Assembly: GCA_041485905.1 (NCBI GenBank)
Contig: JBGPKK010000033.1
Span: 1-36,317, forward strand
Direction: 5' to 3'
Length of the DNA: 36,317 bases
DNA from: JAHFUI01 sp041485905
GTDB lineage: Bacteria; Acidobacteriota; Vicinamibacteria; Vicinamibacterales; CAVVIG01
Of this stretch, positions 30,519 to 36,317 are shown piece by piece; the stretch's first letter is position 1; every line of letters begins with the position of its first letter. The translations under genes were made by a program, and so were the position numbers. The notes beneath the pieces are model-generated. The model worked only from the letters and a program-made list of their open reading frames with translations. It was not told the origin of the DNA and did not search any database.

Positions 30519-31034
30519 ATGAAACATTACAGGTTCGGCGTTGTCGTTCTGGTTTCGGCATTCGCCGCGTCGGCGTGGACCCAGGCTGCTCAGAAGGCGT
30601 CCTCGCCGGCTCCCGCCACCACCGCGGCAAGGGTGGCCTGCGGATCACCGACGGCGGAAAATGTCGAAGCGGTCATCACCCAATTGGAGCGCGACTGGGC
30701 CGCTGCGATCGTGAAGAAGGATGCCGGCGCGCTCGATCGGCTGCTCGCCGACGAGTTCAACGGCACCAGTCCGACGGCCCACACGTTTCCCAAGACGGTT
30801 GCCGTCAACGAACTCAAGTCAGGGAAATACGCAGTGGAGTCCATGGTGCTCGACGAAATCTCGGTGAACGTCTATGGCGATGTGGCCGTGGCCTTTACGA
30901 GCCAGAAAGAAGAGAGCCAGTACGCAGGCCAGGACAGCAGCGGGCACTACCACTTCACTGACGTCTGGGCGAAAAGGGGCGGTCAGTGGCAGGTCGTAGC
31001 GTCCCACGGATCGCGCTTCAACGAAGGTCACTAG
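30519..31034 (+). CDS. Secreted DUF4440 / SnoaL-like protein (third copy)
   Basis: A 171-residue exported protein (signal peptide MKHYRFGVVVLVSAFAASAW) with an NTF2-like domain: ITQLERDWAAAIVKKDAGAL, DRLLADEFNGTSP, VYGDVAVAFTSQKEES, HFTDVWAKRGGQWQVVASH. It is more distant from the two DUF4440 proteins near 8.4-9.5 kb than those are from each other. AAAGGAG precedes the ATG at 30519. Ligand unknown. Confidence 0.85.
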   Translation: MKHYRFGVVVLVSAFAASAWTQAAQKASSPAPATTAARVACGSPTAENVEAVITQLERDWAAAIVKKDAGALDRLLADEFNGTSPTAHTFPKTVAVNELKSGKYAVESMVLDEISVNVYGDVAVAFTSQKEESQYAGQDSSGHYHFTDVWAKRGGQWQVVASHGSRFNEGH

Positions 31035-31044
31035 GCAATTCACA

Positions 31045-31101
31045 CGTAGTGTCCGGCTTCAGCCGGACCGGCGCCAGGTCCGCCCGAAGGCGGACACTAC
31101 G
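31045..31101. repeat. 57-bp compound palindrome, family 1 copy a
   Basis: Outer arms CGTAGTGTCCG (31045-31055) and CGGACACTACG (31091-31101) are perfect. Inner hairpins GTCCGGCTTCAGCCGGAC (31051-31068) and GTCCGCCCGAAGGCGGAC (31078-31095). It lies between two convergent genes and provides the last dozen codons and the stop of the leftward kinase gene. Confidence 0.8.
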
Positions 31102-32684
31102 CGGTGGCTCGGCCGCCGGCCTCCCCACCGCACCACGAATGGCAGTTCCGCCGCGTCGAGCGGCTCGCATGCACGCAGCTGCGCTTCCAGCACGGCGATC
31201 GTGGCCTCGGACGCGTCGTCACCGCGTTGGCGGCGCCGGGCGATGCGTTCGCGCAACGTGGCTTCAGGGGCTGACACGGCGACGATCACAAACGGCAGAC
31301 CGAGCGCCGCGGCGGTCTCGCGGAATATCTCGCGTTGCCACCGCTTCAGGAACGCGCCGTCGACGACGGCGATGTATCCGGCCGCCGCGACCGCGCGTGC
31401 AAGCGCGCACACCTGTCCGTAGGTCTGGCGCCCGGTCTCAGCGGTGTACAGCCCCTCGCCGATTCGCGAGCCGCTGGCTGCGCCGGCCCCCAGACCGTGC
31501 AACCGCTTGCGCTCGACGTCGGTGCGAATGCGGACGGCTCCGGTGCGCTCGACCAGCCATTGCGCGCAGGTCGTCTTTCCGGAGCCGGCCAGGCCGTGAG
31601 TGATGATGATGGCGGCCGGCGGCCGGTGACTGTGACGACGCGCCAGATCCACGAATGCGCGGTACTCAGCCTGCAGCGTCTCCCCCTCGTCCCGCGACCC
31701 GAGTTGACGCATTCGAAAACGCGCCACTTTCGCGCGCACCATCGAGCGGTACACGAGATAGAAGCGCAGGACGCCGAGCCCTTCGTAATCGCCGGTCGCC
31801 TCGAGATACGCGTTCAGGAACCGGGCTGCCAGCCGGGGCTTCTTCCGCTCCTGCAGATCGGCGACCACGAACGCGACGTCGTTCATCACGTCAATCCAGC
31901 GCATGGATTCGTTGAACTCGAGGCGGTCGAACAGGGTGACGTCGCCGTCGATGAGCGCGATGTTGCCGAGATGGAGGTCGCCGTGGCATTCGCGAACAAA
32001 TCCGTTCTGTCGCCGGTCCCGAAACAAGGCCGCGCAGGTGGCGTGCTCACGGGCGGTCCAGGTGCGGAGCGATTCAAGATCTGACCGGTCCCGTGTCCCG
32101 TCGACCACCGCCAGGAGCTGGGTGAAATTCTCGAGCGCCGGCTGCAGGATGTCGTCGAGCCTTCCGCACGGCGCATCGGCGCCGGCTCTGCTCGTGCAAC
32201 CATGAAACCGCGCCACGACTGCGGCCAGCCTGTCGATGTGTGCATCGGTCAGGACGCCGCGCGCGAGCCTGTCCGACAACAGCGCATCCTGACCGAACTG
32301 CCGCATCCTGACCGCGTACTCAAGCACCGGACCGTCGCCGCCGATGACGGGCGCTTCAACGGTGCCCGTGATCGCCACCACGTCGAGATAGATCGACGGC
32401 GCGAGCCGGCGATTGAGTCGCAGCTCTTCGTGACAGTAGTAGTGCCGCGCGGAGAGCGTCGAGAAGTCCAGGAACTGCAGATCAACGGCCTTCTTGATCT
32501 TGTAGGCGTATTTTCCCGTCAGCAGGACGTACGAGATGTGCGTCTCGATGACCGTGACCCGCTCGGTCGCTGTTCCCGGACCGAAGACGGCCGGATTGCG
32601 AAGGGATTCGACGAGCTGCGCCTGATCCAGCCGCGCCGGTACTTCGCCCCTGCACCGATTTGGTGCCTCCTTGAGCGTGACCAT
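31059..32684 (-). CDS. APH-like kinase fused to P-loop (AAA_33) kinase
   Basis: A 541-residue two-domain protein. Domain 1 (about 25-345) is aminoglycoside-phosphotransferase-like: KYAYKIKKAV (ATP lysine), Brenner motif CHGDLHLGNI (His234, Asp236, Asn241) and FDRLEF (Asp253). Domain 2 (about 357-520) has Walker A HGLAGSGKTT (Lys370) and resembles small-molecule kinases such as zeta-toxin or gluconate-kinase-like P-loop proteins. The same fusion is Rv2004c of the mycobacterial DosR regulon. AGGAGG precedes the ATG, which directly abuts the stop of a 19-codon upstream frame. The last 13 residues come from a palindromic repeat. Confidence 0.9.
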   Translation of the reverse strand: MVTLKEAPNRCRGEVPARLDQAQLVESLRNPAVFGPGTATERVTVIETHISYVLLTGKYAYKIKKAVDLQFLDFSTLSARHYYCHEELRLNRRLAPSIYLDVVAITGTVEAPVIGGDGPVLEYAVRMRQFGQDALLSDRLARGVLTDAHIDRLAAVVARFHGCTSRAGADAPCGRLDDILQPALENFTQLLAVVDGTRDRSDLESLRTWTAREHATCAALFRDRRQNGFVRECHGDLHLGNIALIDGDVTLFDRLEFNESMRWIDVMNDVAFVVADLQERKKPRLAARFLNAYLEATGDYEGLGVLRFYLVYRSMVRAKVARFRMRQLGSRDEGETLQAEYRAFVDLARRHSHRPPAAIIITHGLAGSGKTTCAQWLVERTGAVRIRTDVERKRLHGLGAGAASGSRIGEGLYTAETGRQTYGQVCALARAVAAAGYIAVVDGAFLKRWQREIFRETAAALGLPFVIVAVSAPEATLRERIARRRQRGDDASEATIAVLEAQLRACEPLDAAELPFVVRWGGRRPSHRVVSAFGRTWRRSG

Positions 32685-32744
32685 TTAGACCCTCCTGAAC
32701 GGGTGGGGAAGTCGAAATCCGTGGAACGACGTGGCCGTGTCCAT
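32685..32744 (-). CDS. Possible 19-aa leader peptide
   Basis: MDTATSFHGFRLPHPFRRV is preceded by AAAGGAG 6 bp upstream, and its TAA is immediately followed by the ATG of the kinase gene (TAAATG). The ribosome site of the kinase lies inside the last codons (AGG AGG GTC). It begins about 17 nt after the predicted sigma-54 start site. It may serve translational coupling or be an unrecognised microprotein. Confidence 0.45.
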   Translation of the reverse strand: MDTATSFHGFRLPHPFRRV

Positions 32745-32772
32745 GCGTGCTCCTTTGACAAGCGCTCTCAAC

Positions 32773-32787
32773 GCACGGTTTGTGCCG
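32773..32787 (-). promoter_or_regulatory. Sigma-54 promoter of the leader/kinase operon
   Basis: CGGCACAAACCGTGC on the minus strand: GGCAC perfect, GTGC for TTGC (GG 32786-32785, GC 32774-32773). Predicted start near 32761. Confidence 0.6.
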
Positions 32788-32815
32788 TCAGGTGCTGGGG
32801 AGCTCGAAGGACGAG

Positions 32816-32831
32816 TGCCGGAAATCCGGCA
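32816..32831. promoter_or_regulatory. Enhancer-like palindrome G (consensus)
   Basis: TGCCGGAAATCCGGCA: two perfect 7-bp arms around AA. It is 29 bp upstream of the leftward sigma-54 promoter and 62 bp before the rightward cytochrome gene, which lacks an equally good promoter element. Confidence 0.65.
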
Positions 32832-32892
32832 GTCCGGGCGGTGCGGCTCTTGAGTACGTCTGGAAGAGGTGTAGTTTACCAGGAGAAAGACA

Positions 32893-33306
32893 ATGTGGAA
32901 GTTGCTCCCGACGGCGTTGGCGCTGGTTCTCACGACCACCGTGTTGACGCGTGCGCAGCGCACAACCGATACGGCGGTCGTGGATAGCGGCCGGGATCTG
33001 TTCGCGACGTACTGTGCCAGTTGTCACGGGGTCACCGGTCGGGGCAACGGTCCGGCCGCCGAGGAGTTACGGACCCGTCCGGCGGACCTGACGCAGTTCG
33101 CCAAGCACAACGGCGGGGTCTTCAACGGCCCGAGGATTCACAGCATCGTCGATGGCCGCGCCGTGAAGGCCCATGGCACGATGGAGATGCCGGTGTGGGG
33201 CGACGCGTTCAAGTGGCGGGAGGGCCTTCCCGAAGACGCCATCAAGGCACGAATCGAAGCGCTCGTCCGGTATCTCGAGACGATTCAGGAACGGGCGGGT
33301 CATTAA
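32893..33306 (+). CDS. Periplasmic c-type cytochrome (first of a pair)
   Basis: A 137-residue protein with a signal peptide (MWKLLPTALALVLTTTVLTR) and one class I cytochrome c domain. Heme site YCASCHGVTGRGNGPAA; the likely axial methionine is in GTMEMPVWG. AGGAG precedes the ATG. The next gene overlaps or abuts the stop (TAATG) and encodes a close paralogue, so both are made together. Possible electron carriers for a terminal oxidase or for a periplasmic dehydrogenase not in this window. Confidence 0.9.
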   Translation: MWKLLPTALALVLTTTVLTRAQRTTDTAVVDSGRDLFATYCASCHGVTGRGNGPAAEELRTRPADLTQFAKHNGGVFNGPRIHSIVDGRAVKAHGTMEMPVWGDAFKWREGLPEDAIKARIEALVRYLETIQERAGH

Positions 33307-33335
33307 TGGCACGACAACCTGCTGAAGGGGGCCGC

Positions 33336-33776
33336 ATGCGGCGATCAAAGAGGGTGATCTGTGGCGCGCTTGCGGCGCTCGCGTTGATGAGCGCCTGGGA
33401 CCTCAGAGTCGCCGGTCAGCAGACGGGGCGGACGCCACCGCCCCTGTTGATTCCGTCCATGTCCGGCGGCGACCTTTTTCGGTTCTACTGCGCGTCCTGC
33501 CACGGCCGCGAAGGGAAGGGCGACGGCCCGGTTGCGCCTGCGCTGAATCGTCGGCCGCCTGACCTCACCGCCATTGCGAGGCGCAACGGCGGCCGTTTTC
33601 CGACCGCCCGCGTGGAACGCTTTGTGACGGGTGACCGCGAACCTTCCCTGGCCCATGGCTCGGCCGACATGCCCGTGTGGGGGCCCATCTTCCAGGCACT
33701 GGACCCTCGGGACCGGATGAACCGCATCCGCATTGAAAACGTCGTCGCGTTCATCGAATCCATCCAATCGAAGTAG
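33336..33776 (+). CDS. Periplasmic c-type cytochrome (second of a pair)
   Basis: About 146 residues from ATG 33336 (AAGGGGG upstream; MRRSKRVICGALAALALMSA as signal peptide); an ATG at 33306 overlapping the previous stop would add 10 residues. Heme site FYCASCHGREGKGDGPVAPA and axial methionine in ADMPVWG. The order of motifs (CASCHG.xGxGxGPxA, RPxDLTxxAxxNGGxF, xHGxxxMPVWG) is the same as in the first copy, showing a tandem duplication. Confidence 0.9.
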   Translation: MRRSKRVICGALAALALMSAWDLRVAGQQTGRTPPPLLIPSMSGGDLFRFYCASCHGREGKGDGPVAPALNRRPPDLTAIARRNGGRFPTARVERFVTGDREPSLAHGSADMPVWGPIFQALDPRDRMNRIRIENVVAFIESIQSK

Positions 33777-33790
33777 CGGGCGACCGATTC

Positions 33791-33851
33791 GTACGTAGTG
33801 CCCGGCGTGAGCCGGACCTGAGCCGTCCGCCTGAAGGCGGACACGACGTAC
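33791..33851. repeat. 61-bp compound palindrome, family 1 copy b
   Basis: Outer arms GTACGTAGTGCCCG (33791-33804) and CGGACACGACGTAC (33838-33851) pair at 12 of 14 positions. Inner parts CCGGCGTGAGCCGG and GTCCGCCTGAAGGCGGAC match the copy at 31045. It again fills a gap between two convergent genes. Confidence 0.75.
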
Positions 33852-33852
33852 C

Positions 33853-35598
33853 CTAGTCGTCAGGTCGCGTCGCGGTCGTCTCGTATCGTGCTCGAATTGT
33901 CTGGGCGATGGTGCCGGCAACGTCGCGTGCGTCGTCACTGAGAATTCGCGATTCCAGCGTCCGAATCCGCAGCGCGAGCGGCCGATCTCGAAAGACGTCG
34001 CCGATCCACCGCGACACGTCATGCCGGTGCAGATGTCCAGCCAGCCGCTCGGAAGGAAGCTCAAGCAGAAGATCGATGAACCGTTTGAGCGTGCGCGCCC
34101 GCGGCCCCGAGTGTCCGCCTTCCGCAAACACGAAGGCGTGCGCGTTGGCGACCGGCATGTCGACGTACTTCGTGCGGTGGCGCACGTGCTCGGTCAGTCT
34201 CGGCGCGAGCTGGAACCGCCGAATCGAGCCGTGAGACTCCAGGGCGCCGGGGAGCAACGCTGCTTCGTTCGTCTGTAGATCGCGAAAGAGGCTCGTGGAG
34301 GCCGTCGGGGGCGGCTGCGGCCGGCACATCCCGAGGAGTGCCGTTACTTCGTCGATGTTTGTCTCACGGGTCACCAACGTCACCGCGTCCCCTGTCTGTC
34401 TGAGGGCCGGATCCAGCGCCGAGATGCGGTAGGTCACGACGATGTATCCGGCCAGCTCGGGATCGATCATGCAGGTATGGTCGACGTCCCCCAGGAAATA
34501 GTGCGCCTCGTCGAGCAGGATCTTGTGCGGCAGCCCGGTGCGGCGCCGCATGGCGACGAGCAGCGGCATGAGCGTGCGCACGTAACCCACCTTGTCGCGG
34601 TGGACCAGCTTCGACAGGTCGATCACGACGCTGACGTCGGGGTGCTCCAGCGCCCGCGCGAGCTCGCGAGCCGTGGGCGGGGGATCGTCGCCTCCGAGCA
34701 TCATGACATCCGGCAACGCGGCGAGCGACGGATAGTCGCCCTCGGGATCGACCACGCACACGCAGTAGCCTTGCAAGATCAGTTGTTCGCAGAGGAGACC
34801 GGCCAGCCACGACTTTCCGGTCCCCGGCTCGCCCGCGACGAGAATCGTCCGACCCCGCACCGCGAGGGAGACCTCCGCTCCAGTGTGCTCGTACCCAAGA
34901 TGGAGCCGGCGCCGGCCCATCTGGGCGGCAGACAGCCTGGGCTGTTCCAGGAGGCGATGGATGTAGTCACCCACAGCCGCTGGACCAGCGCCGAGAATTG
35001 TTTCGTCGGCCACCGACTTCAGCGCCGGGCTTCCCCATTCCACCGCCGCGCCGACTTCGCACGCGTCGAGGAGATCGTGATCGTTTTCCGCGTCCCCAAT
35101 GGCGACGGTGTTGTGGATGGAGACGCGCAACGCGCGCAGCGCCTGCCGAAGGCCCGTCGACTTGGCCACGGCTTGCGGAAGCACCATGAGCCGGCCGCGA
35201 TTGAACGTCAGGGTCAGCGCCAGCTCGAGAGATCGCACGACCTGCAGCATGGTGGCCGCCGCGGACGCATCCGCCTCGACGACGCATTCACCGGCCGTGA
35301 AGGCAACCTGCAGGCGGCGCAGCTCGTTCAGAAAGGCCGGATGTGGCGCGTGCGCCAGCATCGTATGGCGTCCGCTCGCCGGGAAATCGAGGACGGCTCC
35401 GTTTTCGGCGACGATCGCGTCGAAGCACGCGAGATCGCCGGCGACCCGCCGCAGTTCGGTGAGTTGCCGGCCCGTGGCCAGGACCACGACGATTCCCCGG
35501 CGCCTGACGTCGGCGATGGCTTCGCGCACGGCGGGATCGAGCGCGCCGTCGATCGCGATCGTCCCGTCGTAATCAAGGGCAAGCGCTGACAACTTCAT
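33853..35598 (-). CDS. HAD phosphatase fused to HerA-like ATPase domain
   Basis: A 581-residue fusion. Residues 1-215 form a Cof-type (HAD-IIB) phosphatase: LDYDGT (Asp9, Asp11), ATGR, Lys146 and IGDAEND (168-173). Residues about 235-530 form a P-loop ATPase of the HerA/DUF87 kind: Walker A GEPGTGKS (256-263), DPEGDY (284-289) and Walker B ILLDEAHYFLGD (Asp363, Glu364). HerA-like ATPases are DNA- or membrane-associated motors; joining one to a sugar-phosphate-type phosphatase is unusual. The ATG at 35598 starts the HAD fold; the longer frame is not supported. A sigma-54-like element lies 40 bp upstream. Confidence 0.88.
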   Translation of the reverse strand: MKLSALALDYDGTIAIDGALDPAVREAIADVRRRGIVVVLATGRQLTELRRVAGDLACFDAIVAENGAVLDFPASGRHTMLAHAPHPAFLNELRRLQVAFTAGECVVEADASAAATMLQVVRSLELALTLTFNRGRLMVLPQAVAKSTGLRQALRALRVSIHNTVAIGDAENDHDLLDACEVGAAVEWGSPALKSVADETILGAGPAAVGDYIHRLLEQPRLSAAQMGRRRLHLGYEHTGAEVSLAVRGRTILVAGEPGTGKSWLAGLLCEQLILQGYCVCVVDPEGDYPSLAALPDVMMLGGDDPPPTARELARALEHPDVSVVIDLSKLVHRDKVGYVRTLMPLLVAMRRRTGLPHKILLDEAHYFLGDVDHTCMIDPELAGYIVVTYRISALDPALRQTGDAVTLVTRETNIDEVTALLGMCRPQPPPTASTSLFRDLQTNEAALLPGALESHGSIRRFQLAPRLTEHVRHRTKYVDMPVANAHAFVFAEGGHSGPRARTLKRFIDLLLELPSERLAGHLHRHDVSRWIGDVFRDRPLALRIRTLESRILSDDARDVAGTIAQTIRARYETTATRPDD

Positions 35599-35637
35599 GC
35601 AACGGCCGCGACGGACCGCAGTGCAACGTCCAGACCA

Positions 35638-35652
35638 GCGTATGTGCTGCCA
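35638..35652 (-). promoter_or_regulatory. Sigma-54-like promoter of the HAD/HerA gene
   Basis: TGGCAGCACATACGC on the minus strand: GG-N10-GC kept (35651-35650, 35639-35638), -24 part one mismatch, -12 part ACGC. Predicted start near 35627. Confidence 0.4.
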
Positions 35653-35689
35653 GGAACATCCGTGCTGACCTGCCACGCCGACTCGCCGT

Positions 35690-35705
35690 CGGCAGCACGC
35701 TTGCT
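35690..35705 (+). promoter_or_regulatory. Sigma-54 promoter toward the CBS gene
   Basis: CGGCAGCACGCTTGCT: GGCAG-N5-TTGCT (GG 35691-35692, GC 35703-35704). The predicted start near 35716 leaves a 5' leader of about 120 nt before the CBS gene. A degenerate copy of the palindrome (TGCCGGGAACTCGCGA, 35773-35788) lies in that leader. Confidence 0.5.
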
Positions 35706-35837
35706 GTATCTCGGTTTCAGACCGCGAGCAGCTGCAACGGTGGCTTCAACCGCCCGGCACCGCCGAAAACCCTGCCGGGAACTCGCGAGAGGCGACGGGA
35801 ATCCGGAAGCGGCAATCGCCTGAGAGAGGACATGACA

Positions 35838-36290
35838 ATGAGAGCCGGCGATGTAATGACAAGAAACCTCATGACCGTGTCGCCAGGGACCGCCGCGGAG
35901 GAGGCATGGCTCCTGATGCGGCAGAACCGAATCCACCACTTGCTGGTTACGAGCCGTTCGAAGCTGGTCGGCATTGTGTCGGACAGAGATGCCGGTGGTC
36001 CCAATGGCGCGTCCGTCAGGGAGAACCGGACGGTCAACGACCTCATGACCCCTCACGTCGTCACGACCGATGCTGCGACTCCGGTGCGAAGGGTGGCCAA
36101 CTTGATGAGAGGTCGATCGATTGGATGCGTCGTGGTCACCGATGGCGCGAATCCGGTTGGAATCATTACCGTGGCGGACCTCCTCGAGCTGTTGGGTCGC
36201 GACACGAAGCGGCCACGTACAGACGAGCGGACTGGACTGCATCATCGCGTGCCGCACCGCAAACAACGGGTGGCGTCTGGCGTGTGGTAG
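35838..36290 (+). CDS. CBS-domain-pair protein
   Basis: About 150 residues: two CBS motifs, the first MRAGDVMTRNLMTVSPGTAA to LVGIVSDRDAG, the second VNDLMTPHVVTTDAATPVRR to PVGIITVADLLELLG, followed by a basic tail (HHRVPHRKQRV). A CBS pair binds adenosyl nucleotides as an energy sensor; Hrp1 (Rv2626c) of the DosR regulon has the same build. ATG 35838 has GAGAGAGG at proper distance; the ATG at 35832 is too close to it. Confidence 0.9.
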   Translation: MRAGDVMTRNLMTVSPGTAAEEAWLLMRQNRIHHLLVTSRSKLVGIVSDRDAGGPNGASVRENRTVNDLMTPHVVTTDAATPVRRVANLMRGRSIGCVVVTDGANPVGIITVADLLELLGRDTKRPRTDERTGLHHRVPHRKQRVASGVW

Positions 36291-36317
36291 CGAACATCCC
36301 GGAATGGATCTGCGACA

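Noticed and set aside
32832..32892. Sigma-54 promoter for the cytochrome pair
   Set aside because: The best match (GGTGCGGCTCTTGA) lacks the -12 C, so I could not support it although the palindrome is close.
34477..35589. Plus-strand open frame of 370 codons opposite the HAD/HerA gene
   Set aside because: The minus strand has complete HAD and Walker motifs; the plus frame has none.
1..36317. tRNA, rRNA, CRISPR array, prophage or replication origin
   Set aside because: No cloverleaf, rRNA-like stretch, regularly spaced repeats, phage structural genes or DnaA-box clusters were recognised by eye.

Overview
The window is high-GC DNA (about 65% by eye) with Shine-Dalgarno-led genes, many Tat or Sec signal peptides, secreted DUF4440/NIPSNAP/cupin proteins, TonB-family proteins and interspersed palindromes. 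This looks like an environmental Acidobacteriota chromosome, perhaps Vicinamibacteria. The taxonomic placement is inference, since no rRNA or other marker gene is present. No tRNA, rRNA or CRISPR was seen.

Left part (1-5.7 kb), a decayed accessory zone: a C-terminal gene tail, a palindromic repeat, a 5'-truncated kdgK, an intact secreted aldose 1-epimerase, a cyclase gene reduced to its two ends by an internal deletion, a Tat-exported alpha/beta hydrolase, a dead IS91-type transposase (deletion plus nonsense codon), a secreted SH3-like protein, and a fused DUF4160/DUF2442 remnant that ends in a well-formed integron attC-like site.

Middle-left (5.7-10.9 kb), secreted and catabolic genes: a cupin, a phosphotriesterase-like amidohydrolase and a Gfo/Idh/MocA oxidoreductase in an overlapping operon; two tail-to-tail DUF4440 paralogues; a NIPSNAP protein; and a TonB-family protein.

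From 10.9 kb to the end, a stress/dormancy-type island: four universal stress protein (USP) domains in three genes, Hsp20, a long-type ribosome hibernation factor (HPF), a CBS-pair protein, a three-BON-domain protein, two YbaK-type deacylases each with the same roughly 80-aa partner, an APH-like kinase/P-loop fusion, a HAD/HerA-like fusion, a cyclopropane-fatty-acid synthase with a geranylgeranyl-reductase-like flavoprotein, CxxCH cytochromes, DUF6644 membrane proteins and several small membrane proteins. In its middle is a two-gene signalling unit: a histidine kinase whose second PAS domain carries the FixL heme-binding signature (His198, Arg218) and a receiver-only regulator.

The main result is regulatory. 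Upstream of most genes of this island lies a sigma-54 -24/-12 element (GGCAC-N5-TTGC or close), including at least six exact matches. Near many of them is a 16-bp inverted repeat, consensus TGCCGGAAATCCGGCA, placed as an enhancer site and often shared by two divergent promoters. I read this as a sigma-54/enhancer-controlled regulon, probably oxygen- or redox-responsive, whose gene content resembles the mycobacterial DosR dormancy regulon but with different control parts. The AAA+ activator that would bind the palindrome is not encoded in this window.
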